A DNA stretch of 64,000 nt, taken from positions 31,159,630-31,223,629 of the forward strand of contig CM043874.1 of the NCBI GenBank assembly GCA_023846275.1. Direction: 5' to 3'. The notes under the pieces were generated by a model. That model searched no databases, had not been told where the DNA came from, and worked only from the letters and a program-made list of their open reading frames with translations. Origin of the DNA: Vanilla planifolia. Lineage: Eukaryota; Streptophyta; Magnoliopsida; Asparagales; Orchidaceae. Both the position numbers and the translations under genes were made by a program. Numbering within the stretch: the first letter of the stretch is position 1; each line of letters starts with the position of its first letter. Shown piece after piece: positions 1-13,800 of the stretch.

Positions 1-3000
1 TCGCTTAACTTAAAATGAGCAATTGTTACTTCATTGAACAGGGTATTGTCCATATATGAATCCAAGTTTTAATCTTAGTATTCTCATAACTTTCACATTA
101 TATAATACAAAGAAGCATGTAGTATTTGTACGATTCATTTCTCTTCACAAATAATTTAAAAGACTTAAGATAAAAATGTTACAATATTATCATACAAATA
201 TGATATCGTTTATCATATAAGTACGATCTTTCTATTAAGCTATAATATGCTAACTAAGTCATTATTATACTATGACAATCATGTATCATATAAAAAATCT
301 TGATAGCCTAACACATTAAAAAAAATTATCATAAGACAGCAATCTACTTAAGAGACTAGTAAGATCATCTTAACGTTACATAATGAATGTATCATATTTG
401 TAAATAATATAGCACTTAATAATCAAATAATTAAAAATGTAATACTTTATTATCTTTAATAAATATGAATAAAATATTAAAAAATGATAAATTTTATTAA
501 ATCCAACTAATAACAATAAAATATTAAAAAAATAAAAGATTTTCTTATTTTGACTCTATACTCCAAAATGATAGTGAAATTAATAGACGAATTAATAATA
601 AGATCCATACGAATTTAAAATGGAGGAATTTTTCTAAAGAGTGTGATAGAAATATCAACTTAAGATTAAAAGTTTTACATAACTCCACTAAGAGTAACAA
701 TATTATATGGTAATAAACTTTGACTTATAAAATTCAAACATATAAATAAAATAAATATTATAGTGATGAAGATATTAATCAGAATGATTAACTATAGTTG
801 AAAGAATATAATTAAAAATAAATGCATACGAGATAAAATTTATACGAGATCGACAGAGAATAAGCTGAGAGAAAATCTACTTTTAGGCTGTAGGCATGTT
901 AAATAGAGGTTACTTAATACCTTTTTATCATTGAAATTTTTTCCTATAAACAAAAAAAAGGAAAGACAAAAAATTGCAAAAGACTATTACATATGACTAA
1001 GTTTTCTTAGATATCAAGAGTGGTTAACAGATAAAATCTAATGTCTTAAGAGCATTCATGTAGTCAAACTTGCTTAGCAAGATCAATGCATTGATGTTGT
1101 CGTTATGATGCATATGTGATCATGCATGACATCTCCATGGTATAAATTTAATGATAATAGATTGACACTAGTTGCACTAAGTTTTCTTAGATATCAAAAG
1201 TGTTTAATGGATAATATCTTCTGTCTTCAAAGAATTCATGTAATCGACCCTAATTAGCGAGATCAAGGCATTGATGTTGTTGTTGTTATGCATATTTAAT
1301 CATGCATGATGTTATGGTATCACTTTAATTCCAATTGCATTCTTAAAGATAAATGGACTGACACTAATTGAATTGGTTTTCTTTTTGGTTTTTATTTATC
1401 ATTCAAGCACTTCCTATTCTTGTTACAAGCCAATACATCTTTGTATATTTTACTAAGGCACCATAAAATTTACATATATTTAACATGTTTGTCTATATTT
1501 TAAGTGATGTAAGTTAGCAATTTAAAACTTACATCTAGACTACATCCACAAGAGTTCTAAGCTACAATTTAGAACTTACATGGTTTGCAAAAGTTACTAG
1601 ATGGATATTTTACATAAAAAAGGAGAGGTGACAAGTATCAATAAATTTTGCTAGTTAAATCTAAATTTGTATTGTGTCAAAATGTCAAAAAGGAATGTTC
1701 ATATTATTTTTTATCAATATTGACAACTATTTGAATACCCAATATCATAATAATTAGAGGGCAATTCAAAGAAATAAGAAAACTACAAGAATACACCCTT
1801 ACAAACATAAAGTTCCACTAATTGGGACAGATCCAAAATAATCCCAAACCAAATGAAGTTTCTAAGCACAAACATTCTATTAGAGTATATTTTTCCCTAT
1901 ACAACTATGTTGTAAAAGTTTGAGATAACTTTGTTCTAGCTTCTAACCTTCAGCCAACGCTCACATTGCTTTCTTCATCAAAGAAACTAAGAACACCAAG
2001 AGTGAGCCATAAGATAATCTTATATTGTTAAGCCTGAAAATAAGCTGATTATCTAAAGCCTAGAAAGCCTAATGTTTGATACTTAAATTGATTGATCATG
2101 ACGTTGGTAATTCATGTATTTAGTACTGTCTTTAGAAGAAACAAAGTCATCATTTAGACGATTTCCTAAACACCATCTGGAAAAACAAATCCATTGTGTG
2201 AATACAGTAGCATATTTAAATTGAGCATATGACAAGAAATGTAGTTTATGTTGCATATACAGATTGTGTATCCAGTTTGGGGCACATTCTAAAGGCCACT
2301 AGCTCTTCAAACAGGTTCCTAAGCATAGAGTTGCTAAAATAGGTGGTTAATCTTTCCGAACAAACCAGAAAGATTTTGGAAGACTTTATTATTACTAGGG
2401 ACATCAGTTGCTGCTATTCTGAGAAAGATATGCCAATCACAATCTGAGAATGTGATCTTCATTGTAGCTTGGAATATCCGTTTGCAATTTCTCTTTAACA
2501 AACCTACGGAATTTGTGAATGAGTTCCATCTAAAGGAGGGAAATAAAGGGGATCCTAATTGACTCTTATAAGGATTCATCTCCACGTGAGCTTCTTGCCT
2601 AGATGGCTGCTGCTGATTGCATTTGCTACTGTTTTATTTTTCATTTATTATAATTTCAAATATTTGTTCCGCTAACGAGTGTGCAATTTTATCCAAGTTC
2701 TTATTAATTTTATGGCCAACGATTTTTATGTATTATGAATATTTTATTCTCAGATCACTTAGAAGAGGCATTGATTTACAGTGAAACTCACCAAATAGAC
2801 TCATTTTGGAGATATAATTTGATGAATAAAATTTCCAAGTGTAAACTTTGGACTTTTCAATTTGTCAGTTTTATGTATTATTGGAAAAAATTATATAAGC
2901 TCCATTGCTGGAAGACTGATGTGCCTAAAAAAGCTCGATTTCTACCATCTATTCCAATTTTTGCATCACAATGATACAGCCTACTTCAATGCCTAAACAC

Positions 3001-3971
3001 GTTTGTATATGTTCTTGGTGGCATAAAAAACTTTTATGCTAAAAAACTATGCTGGGTTGACTTGTTGGAGCATCACTTCCAAGGGTTTGCATCTTATAGC
3101 GAAGTAATTAGATTGCCTCAACAATAAATTCAAAGTGGAAGGCACGATAGATGCTCTTTGATGTCATGTGCTTGATGTATACAACATAACATTTACTTCA
3201 ATAATCACTAGTTTTTTATTCAGGAGCAATGAACAAGGTAAATGAGATTTACATGACATATTTAGTTGCAACTAAGATTAAAATTAATCTCACATTAAAA
3301 ATTGAACCCAAAATTGTACGTGAACATGATACTATTCCTTCTGCATGGTGTTTATGCATAAACTTACGTTTATGTTACATTTAGTTTGCGGCCCATTTAT
3401 ATCCATATGGCATAGTTAGGATAGGCATATCATTAACAATCTGAAGTGAGAACTGAGAAACATAAATATAACAAGATAAGAAATTGCAGGTTCTTTATTC
3501 AAAATAATCTAACTGACCACATAAATTAAATATAACGTATTATTTTGTAGAACATGGAGGGCAAAAAATTAAATTAAAAGCAAACTAAAGTTGGGTCATT
3601 GATGTTTAATTTAATTTTTCAGCCCTTCAATTTTCAAGAATATGAAGATCTTAAAGACAACCCCACAAATAAAAAGTTTCAAATTTCCTCTTTCTTAAAT
3701 CATCAATCCATGCAGGACCTTGTATGCAAACTATAAACATCAATATGGATGTCAATTTTTGAAAAATAGTTTAGGTGAAAATACGAGTTAAAGACTTAAT
3801 TATAGTACTTATAAAACTCGTTGACATTATTTACAACTTTTAAGCCCATTTAAGAATTAGACCAAAATTTAAGGACTAAAATGCAATTTTTCCTAAAATT
3901 AAGCAACATGAACAAAGCTAGGTTTTCCTAATCTCAAAATCGAGAAAGATGCACATGTTTGCACAAATTAC
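1..3971. other. Open-ended intron 10 of the SEC14-like gene; no coding exon seen
   Basis: AT-rich sequence left of the last visible exon. I searched the minus strand for the expected next exon (a DYxSLPHFC-like segment) and found none. Short open frames at 2,334-2,585 and 2,735-2,974 match no family I know. The stretch contains a 180-base tandem duplication near 1.0-1.37 kb. Confidence 0.6.
996..1370. repeat. Tandem duplication, unit about 180 bases, 2 diverged copies
   Basis: ACTAAGTTTTCTTAGATATC occurs at 996 and again at 1,176. The following segments (CATTGATGTTGT, ATCATGCATGA) repeat in register. The copies differ at many positions, so the duplication is not recent. Confidence 0.8.
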
Positions 3972-4052
3972 CTTCAATAGCTCATCTCTACCACAACCTT
4001 GGAGAACTTGCACTTTTTTTCTTGTTCGCTCTTGCAAAAGAGGCTTCACAAC
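3972..4052 (-). CDS. SEC14-like gene, coding exon 10 (last exon in window)
   Basis: Twenty-seven whole codons, VVKPLLQERTRKKVQV then LQGCGRDELLK. Lys215 aligns with the headgroup-binding lysine of yeast Sec14. The acceptor is TTGGCAG and the donor GTAATT. The family continues with a segment like MDYASLPHFCRR; no such exon is readable in the 3,971 bases to its left, so the next intron runs off the window. Confidence 0.94.
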
Positions 4053-4765
4053 CTGCCAAAAATTATCAAGGGATGATACAACCAAAAATTTAACTATTAG
4101 CAGTTCAAGAAACCATTATAAATGTTCCACAACTGTTAATCAAAGAGTTTGAGAATCTCAACTTGAACAGAATGTTTAAAATTTTGACAATATTAAATAA
4201 TGGAAAGTTACCTTCCAGCAGGAGGAGAAAACGTATGGAGCATTAACGATATAATAGGTCTCTGTCTTCTCTGGATAATTAAGGTCATCAATAGTAGAAA
4301 TAATTGTCATTAACTGTATTTCAAAAGAAAACGAGATTGTTAACAAAAGCAACAGCATCAGAAAGGCAGCAGTCATAATTCCCCAAACACAAATTGGGGA
4401 AAGCAGCAATAAAAAAGCAAATCATTACCAATGCAACATAGGAATATATAGTCATATACATATAACACAATTAAACACTACTATAACCTGAAAAAGAAAA
4501 GCTAAATGATAAAAGTCCAATGGTAAGCAACAGCTAGTTTCTTAAAATTGGTTACTCCTTTCTTTGAAGGTCCACTTCTTTAAAGATCATTTAACCAAGG
4601 TCTAATTTTCTATTCCAAAAAGCTATCTATAATCTCTCTCTCTCTCTCTCTCCCCCTCTCTCTCTTACTATTCTTTCATTCTGCATTGACACAAGTGGCC
4701 CAAGTTTTTGCCCTCCCTTGTCATTGTTGGATGCGACTTTCCCCCACATCCCACATGTCTCTCCC

Positions 4766-4801
<36 letters not shown>

Positions 4802-7800
4802 TCACACATACACCCACCCTTAACCAACAAGACAATCATGATGTCGACCATCTTTGACCATTTTGTGGCAACTCTGCACCATTGACTCCAATCCACTTAT
4901 TCTTGATCAAAATCAGTAGTCTCAATTTATACATTTTTCCACTCCAACCTTTTATGGTTCAATCCGTACCATTCTGCCCATGGAGTGCATTGACCTCGTT
5001 AGTTGCTCTTTGGTCACCACTCATAATGCTGCCAAAAATGGACTCCCTTTATGCCAAGAACCAGCCTAAGCAATCAGATAGCTCAAGATCTATAGAATGG
5101 TTTTGATAAATCTCAGTTTGTGCACTTGTGCACAAGTTCCCCTCATAAACATGGTTGCAAAAGATAGTCGATGGAGATACAAAAGACCAGAGTGAAAGGC
5201 AAGAGTGAAAAGCTTCAACATGCGGCCATTAACTGCCATAACAACTAACCGTAAGTACCAAAATGAACATCGAAAAATGGTTTGAAGAAGCTAAAACAAG
5301 AAGCAAGCCTTATGCCAGGTAATGAACAGAAAAAATGCAATCCAAATTGACCGTCGAACCGCGTGGATCAAATGGTGGCTACAAAAGCCAAGATCCAAGC
5401 CTTTGAAACTTCAAACCATATGAATACGTAAATTCAAATCACGATCAAACTGTGTTTATAGAACATGGAAAAATGATTTACAGCATGATCAAACCTTCTA
5501 ATCATGTGAAAAATATTAGGATTAGACAAGCAGATGAGTTTGAAAGGTTTGTAAGAGATTTCATAGAACTTTGGAATTGCTTTAAAATATTTAGAGAATC
5601 AGAGGATATTTATAATCTAGGTGATTTAAGAATTACCTAGCTAAAAGAAATACAAGAGATTCATGGGATTTAGTAAATATCCTTATTTTCTCCTAAATTT
5701 CGGTAAGGCTAAAATATAGAGAAGACCAATGCATCAATCAATAGATGTAAAACCTTTTGGACCCTAACTGTTTTGCCGGACGTCAATGACCAGCCAAAGA
5801 AGCAATTTCCCCATGAAAATAATTCAAAACATATAGCTTAGCCTAAAATCAATAAAATTTCTACTGTTCCTAGCCTTACTAAATCTCTCCAGTGCTTCCT
5901 TTCCACCAAACAACTCTAAGAAAGACTAACCCTCTTAGGAACCAAGAGAGAATTTCTTAGGCCTAAAGAGAACATCAAAATGAGTTGTTCAGCACAAGGA
6001 TACATATCAAAAACACGGTGAAAAAAATAGCCTTCGATACTGGATGCTTTACAGACATGATTTCAACTAGCCTGTTGGGCCTGAGTTGCACCAAAATCAT
6101 GATGATAACAAATGATGCACAGCAAAAGTTTTGCAAAAACTGCCTTCAAATTTGCCAACAGAAATATAATATGTGATGTGGCATTTCTTTATGCAATCAA
6201 TGTCTTGATTAGGAGTTTGTATTTGGGAAATAAAAATGTTGATTGTTATTGTTAAATGCTAAACAAAATCTCACAAAAGAAGGAAAGAAATGCATTATTA
6301 CTGCAAGCCCTAGAGAGAATCAGTGCCAAAAACAGCCCTTGATATTTTTTCTCTAGCTGTTTTGTAGGAAATCCTAACAAAGCCCAAGCAACGTCAGAGG
6401 CATTGTCTTGTGAAGGGGAAGAGAACCCCATCCCAGGATTGTAAGAGAATAACTAAAACTATCCAGTGGGTGAGTTTAGCATTTTTTGCTTGGAAATACT
6501 GGCCATGAAGAACATTGACAGATCCTTTGTACTACTTCGTGAGAAATAGAACATGAAGTGTTGGGTAAAGAATCAAGAATCCACCAAAAATTGTGGAACA
6601 CAAAGATGGATGTCAATGAAGTTACAACGCTGCAATGGAAGTTGAGGATCCCTCACTTGAGAGTATAAAGGCCCATAAAGCCACATTTCAGATGTTGGTC
6701 TTCAAAGGAATCACGAAATGAAAGAATGCACATATCCAGAAAAATGTGTTATATCTAAAACTCCAAAGGAACATAATCTAGGAAAAAGCCCAAATCCTGC
6801 TAGAACAATGGATCGGCCATTGACGAAAGAAAAACAATTGAAAACTTAAAACTAAATCTAACTACCGCCCCCCCCCCCCCCCTCTCCTCTCTTTAGAATC
6901 AACTTGAATGGCCATCAAATCACCCAAACAATAGGATCTAAACTAATGATGATGACTGAAGATGGAATTCTAAAATTTAGTTTGATCAGACCAATAAGAC
7001 CAATGGAATGAATCAGCACCAAAATTTTGGAAAATACTGAATCGAAGGAGTTTCAACTTGATTTCCTTGAGAATCAACAAATAATTTGCAATGCAGAGGT
7101 TCAAAAATTAATGATCTCAAAGGGATATATAACATTAGATGGGAATAATTAAAGTTTCATTACTCTCTAAGATTTACATAAGGCTTAGCAAGAGAAAAAA
7201 GTTTTGAAATAATTAATTGATACAACTCTTTTGGAGTCCAACAAGGAACTAAAAAGAATGGCTATGAGAGAAAATCCCTTTCCTGAAGTTAGTCTTAAAA
7301 ACTATTAAATTAAAGCTTGAAGCAGAAAATTTTTTTCTTTGCCTAATCTCACCATTCCTCTCAATCACTCCCATTTTACCAAAAGCCTTGTGAAGCAGGA
7401 CACAACTTGGGTGTTCAAGAGAGTATCCCTTGGGCGATCCAGAGAGTATCCCTCGGGCATCAAGAAGGTTACAAAAAAGAAGAAAGAAACAAAACCAATA
7501 TAAAAAGAGGATGAGTTAGAGAGAAGCTCTTGAAATAAATAAATCAACTTTAGTCATTATAATCTCATGTTTGTAATACTATTTGAAAGAAACTTTTCTG
7601 TTTTCTTTGTCACTCAACCCTTATCGATGCAGGTGATTCAATCCCAAAAGGATCAAGGCCAGTGGTGTCAAATAGAAAACATGCCTAGCATAACTTTTTC
7701 TTTGTTCAGTCCAGGATCTATAAATCCAATTGTTGGTTTATTTCTGAAATTGAATGAAGAGAAATTGACTTATTAAAACTACAATCCACCTAAATTCGTC

Positions 7801-10800
7801 CAGTGCACAACACATGAGCACCACCTTCCCAACCACTAGCAGCTCATTACCATCGTTGCCCTCCAGACAACTCACTGTTGCCTTGTTCCTCAAAGTCAAT
7901 TTTAGGTTTATTTTTGAAATTATCATTTTTAAGGAAGATTTCTAAAATTAAAAGAAAAGAATTTAACGTATTAAAATTACAACCTCAGGGGTTAAACCCT
8001 GTCTCCTCACGGCCCAATTCATACCTTGACAACTCAACCGAGAAGATCATCATCTCACATGGGTTTAGATGCTCACGAGTGACAAATAACCCTAAAATCC
8101 TTTAGCCTTATCAATAAGGGGAATGAGGACTTACTGATGATGTTGATGTTGCAAAACCACAAATTGTTCATTACCATCCTCTCTATATCTACCAAATCCA
8201 TGTTTTGTTCCTCACTAATCTACCACCTTTTTGCATGCCCATTGCCACTATTATCACCATCAACTCCAAATACTCCTAGCTTCTGATTCCCAGTGAATCC
8301 ACCACTGCTCCAAATTAGGTTTTCCCATGTAGATGAAGGCCATCTAATAAATAAAATGAAACACATGGGCAAAAACAAAATGATTTGCAACCCTTACGAG
8401 TTCAAGATGAAGGTATTTTTGCTTCTTCGGAAAAGACGAGGTTTTTTAAATAAACAAATCTGCACAAAATGCCCACACAATCTCAGGACCTAATATAAGT
8501 TGCTTTAGATACCACAAATCCAATTATCCCAGTACAAACAATAGTGCATTTTCATCGATTAATATGCTTCAATCTTATAGAAACAACTTAGCTAATTTTA
8601 ACAAATTAATGCGTGAGCTATGGAAACTAATAGAGAAACTCAAAACTTAGTTTGTGAATCATCAATCAAATTGTTTTCCAAGTAATTCGATAGCATGCTC
8701 TAATGGTTAAGAAATTATCCAAGCTTTAAAAGGAATTTCTCACAACCCCAAAAAGCATTATAACAGGAGAAATCAAGGTGGGCCTGCCTCATTCATCACC
8801 AATCACCCATGAAACATGTATGATAAGACCACCAGAACTATTACTGATGCTTCTATGTATGCATTTGATCAAAGTATGAATAGAATATGAAAACAAAAAC
8901 AACTTTAAAACCTTGATTTGGCCTAATGCTGAAAGCTTTAGGCCAGTCATATCCAAAACTTTAATGCAAGTTCCAATATGCTTCCCAAACTTCTTCCCTG
9001 CAGCTGGCTGCAACAGATGTATGGACATCAGAAACATAAAGAAAATGGAACGATTTCAAAGAGATGCAGCAAAAGATTCTCACCAAAATTATACGATCCC
9101 TATACTCATTTATCTGGATATGAGATTGCACATAGTAGTGAACCTAATTATGGTAAAGGCAGCTTAGAATTCAAGCAGGTTGCATAAAAAAAAAAAGAAC
9201 TTAATTTTAAATGCATTTGCATAATAACAGAACTTCACGAAGAACACCATCCATCTGCCTTGAAACAAGAAATATTACAGCATGTACAGAGCACATACAA
9301 TGAAGAATGAACTTGAATCTACTTTATGCAAAATTAATTGTTAACCTAGAATTTTCTCATTCATACCACAGTTTAGTAGAGACACAACAACGCTAGCCCA
9401 AGCAGCATGCTGAGGCTTCTCAAGGTATGGCACTCAATCTTGGGCAAACCAACCTCCTACTTTTATCCCCATTAAAGTACACACCTTCATAAAAAAAAAC
9501 CTCGCACCTTCATAGCATTACTGATTAAATAATTTACAGGAAAGAAATAGGGTTCCATACCCGCCAGAATTTTATTTAAGAATTCAAAACTTTTAGCACC
9601 CCAAGGGATTCTATTGATTCTATGGACCACACAAATAATGGAGATGTATGTTGTCCAGCGGCCATTGGCAAAAACTTTTGCATATTACCAAGCTATCCTA
9701 TATTATTAACAAGCTAGCCATGTATTGCAAGAATGGGTTAACATAAGCCAGCTTAGACATAACGTTGAACAGCTTGGTAACCATTATTCCATCTAATTAA
9801 AAAGGTAACATTTTAGTAAAATCACCTAGGTATGATAGCAAAACTCAAAAATAAATGAAAATTTTCCTACATTTATTATTCACAATAAAACATTCAGCCT
9901 ATGTAAGAAAATAAGATGAGAAATTCTTCTCCTTTTATATAAACGTAATTGCCAAGTGAATGATTTTTCCTATAACATTTCTTAGTTATGCATTTAAACA
10001 AGTTTACAAACTAACACCATTACTGTTTGGATACAGTTTGGTAGGTTGCCTTTCTGAATTTAGCTTCTATAATGCAGCAGGATAAAAGTCCAAAAATCCT
10101 AATTACAAAGAAGTGTAGGCAAATTAAGAATTTTGACTCAAGGACAAAGAAGAAATGCTATGGGAAAAAAGTGTGAGAAGTGGACAAGGGCAACCTAAGA
10201 GCAGTGCTTGCCAGAAATTAAAACAACTTCAAATGTTCAAACTCATAACAACACTCCATATAATTTAAAGAAGAGTTGCATGTTCAAAAAACAATCCTAG
10301 AAAGCAAAAACAGCAGCTATGAAAACAAAGTTGCACTAGGACATAGAACTATCAAACACTAAATATAGATACATCATTTGTATGCCTATTTGACAGAACC
10401 TGTATTTAGACTTTGATTTAAAAAAGTCAAAACATACTCTGGTCATTCCATAATACAAATTATTTCAATTAGTACTTATTAATAACAGATTATCATGCAT
10501 AAAACTTTTCGAAGATTCTTAATGAAAAAAATTTCAGAACTGCTTATCCATTAATCGTCTTAACATTGACTAGCAATAGCTAAACAAATGAACCCTTGCT
10601 AGCAAAATATAAATTCAACATAACACTTAACTACATGTTACTTGAAAAAGCTAGAGGATAATGCTTGGGGTCAATTTTTTTCTCTGAAAAATGGTAATAA
10701 CCTAGATGTAATATATCAAAAGATTAAGTACAAATGTTATGATCCCTATCTAACATCTAACAAAATTCATCTAAGAGGGACATGCTCCCATCCTAGAGTA

Positions 10801-13800
10801 TAACATTATCACAAGCCCTGATTACCACAAGATCAACAACAATGTATAAGAGATCCTAGCACTACGAAAAAGAGATAAAAGTTCTGTTGTAGACAAAATG
10901 ATATCAACATTCAATGAACACCTAAGGACCTTACTAATGGAGACAATTATTAAGACTAAATCTTCCTACAATCATGTACCACACGCCACCCAAATCACCT
11001 AAAGGTCTATAAGTTGCAAACCAAGCCACTTATAGCTCAAAACCATTAGACCTAGAATCTAATGAGCCCACCCATTATCCTTTACCTCTCTTCATCAAAC
11101 AAAAACAACATGCAAAATACTTCAAACAAAAACACAAGCTCTTTTTTGTGATGCAAATACCCGACCAAATAAATATTCTAACAATTGAAGCAACTTCAAT
11201 ATCAACATTATTGCATTGCCTATTATTCCACTAACATTCCAAGCAAAAATAACCCAGAAAGTCAAAGCTAAGTTATGTGCACAATGAAAATCTAACTCGT
11301 TAAAAACAAACTCCATGCTTGTGGAAATAGAAAAACAAGACAGCAAGGAATATATGACAATTGTGTTGTGGGTAGTATTGGTCACAAAGCAACAAAACTC
11401 AACTGAACCATTAGATAAAAACATAATTTATTAGTCTATAACCAAACATCAATCAAGCCTTAAGATTTTGAACTCAACTGAAAATCTAGTTGACATTAAT
11501 GATGACTGGTTGGGAATAGAAGGTTAAATATATTTATCCACCTAAAAGACCAATAGGTATAAAGCAAGTCAATCTCAGCATCATAGACTTAATTTTAGAT
11601 TAAATGAAACAAAAATAACCAAATTTGAACATCTAATTACCATGTAAATGACTCAAGATGCATGCAGCACAAACATAGCATGATACAATCTAAAGTGAAG
11701 GACATGGCCACCATATATTTGTAAAGTTGTGCTCCAGCCAATAAAATGGTTTTCAAAAGAAAAATGTAACAAATACCATCCACCAACAATAAAAGAATGA
11801 AGGCATCAACAAACAAAATGTTAACCTCAATAGTAACTTTCAAATCGTGGTCCTCTCAAAAAACAAACTTTCAAATGTTGAAAATTTTGGTAAAATGCAA
11901 ATTATAGTATATAGCTCAAGTTTTGCTATAAAAAACCATCATCAAATCTAAAACACTTTAAATAAGTACAAAAAAAATTTGATATTTGAGCTTAAAAACA
12001 CAAGTTTATAATTCATAGATTTTAAGGTGAAAACCATTAAACTTTTGAATCATCCTAAGCAACAAACTTTAATTCATAATTGTTATTGAACTATTGGTCC
12101 ATTTGTGATTTGTTTGATAAAAACAAAACCATTCTTTGATATTACTAATGGTTTTCTTTTATTCTACGTATTTTCATATCATTTATCTCAAGTACTAAAT
12201 AAATAATTTAGAAAACATTTGTCTTTCACTTAACAAGCTTATTGCCAAAATGTTTAGTAAAAACATAATGAACATCAAACATAAAACTTAAACAACTTGA
12301 CAAAACATTTATAGAGTCTTCTTTATTGACTCTTATTTAATAAAATTTATGACAATACTCTTGAGGCACTAGTAACAAACAAGTAACGTCTTGAGAGTAT
12401 ATGAACCCTAAATGAGAAAATTTTCAAAACATTTTTTCATACATCTCATCACATTTAAGATAGATTAAGGCATGCATTCACATGATGTTTGTATATTCAA
12501 TAATTACCTTGTTAGAGATTCAAAATGTTAGTTTACATTCACAAAACATATCCATCCTTTTTAGAATGCATTTTCTTAAAAATGTCTAAAGATGAATATA
12601 ATGTATGGTATGTGACACTTTCATGAAATGCTACATACAGTACGTTAGCATTATGCTGATCAATGATACCCAAGTCCGAAACTTGCATTCAGTACATTAA
12701 TATTAAAATGCATACATCTAGTTCAATGGCGCTATACACACAAGAGCAAAATGTGCACCAAGTGAAAAACCTAAAATCTAAGCTTTGCATACAATACATT
12801 AGCATTAACGTATTGTACGTCTAGTTCAAGAAACATAGCACATAGGTGGACAGACAGTATACTTAGTGAAAAACTTATAACCCAAGCTTTTACATACGGT
12901 ACTTTAATATTAACACACAATATGTTTAGTTCAACTAAGCTAATACACTAGTGGACAAATGATGCATTGAGAGGAAAACCCAAAATCTAAGATTGCATGC
13001 AATATGTTAATTTTAACATATAATACATTCAATTCATTCGGGTTATTTTATTATGGTAACGAGGCTAAACCTAAAGGTAGCGTATGGTATATACATTTCT
13101 TACATATAGGACATCTTGCATAATTAAAACCTAAAGTACAATGTGTTATGATTAATGTAACTTATATTTAATGCATTTTACTGAGTAACTAGTTTAACCA
13201 AAACCTGAACTTTTTTAATATAATTTTAGAAAATTGTTGGGTTTGTTTGGAGCAGTTGAGAAGCATTCTACAAAGCTATAAAAAGAGACCAAACATCCAA
13301 TAATGGCTAATGAACAGTTGTAAATCATTTTGGAGCACTTTCACTTGAAGATCCTTATCATTCTTGAAATTTTGGTTGAACAAATAAGTGCAACAATAAG
13401 CAACATGCCTTCATAATTTCTTAATCTTCCCTCAAACAAACTGTATAGGACTAAATGAAATATTATTCCAAAGTTTTTATATATTGATTTAATGTACCTC
13501 ATGATCTAGCAATTAGATCGTACAAAAAGTATATTTTAAGCTTTATTTTGTTTCATTTTTCATATTGTGAGATTTTATATTTAGATTTCTATTTGATCTT
13601 TTGCCATCTCTTGTAAGGTCCTTTGACATGATGATAGCTCATCTGGGTCGATATTGTAGGATTCGTCGACCTAGTGTTGTAGGTTCATATGGGCCAGTTA
13701 TTTATAGGATTCTCCAACCTGATATTGTAGGCTCCACAGAGCCGATGTGTGAGGTTTTGCCACTTGCATCTATGCAAGGCTCTTGGTTAGTGCGTGCCCA

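Larger units (their letters stand above)
4314..8911. other. Intron 8 of the SEC14-like gene (4,598 bases)
   Basis: No exon or clear transposon recognised. It holds two CT/CA microsatellites (4.63-4.81 kb), a 15-C run (6,868-6,882) and a patch of more balanced base composition at about 6.3-6.9 kb that I could not identify. Short frames here look like chance. Confidence 0.6.

Noticed and set aside
2334-2974. Two frames (minus 2,334-2,585 and plus 2,735-2,974) considered as the next SEC14 exon or a LINE piece
   Set aside because: Neither contains the expected family segment nor a reverse-transcriptase or zinc-knuckle motif.
8789-9187. Open frames on the plus strand (8,913-9,167 and 8,978-9,187) across exons 7 and 8
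   Set aside because: They are antisense shadows of the SEC14-like exons. The minus strand carries the conserved family motifs and splice sites.
12625-13045. Regularly spaced repeats considered as a CRISPR-like array
   Set aside because: The repeats are 103-base head-to-tail units with no unique spacers, in a plant nuclear intron.
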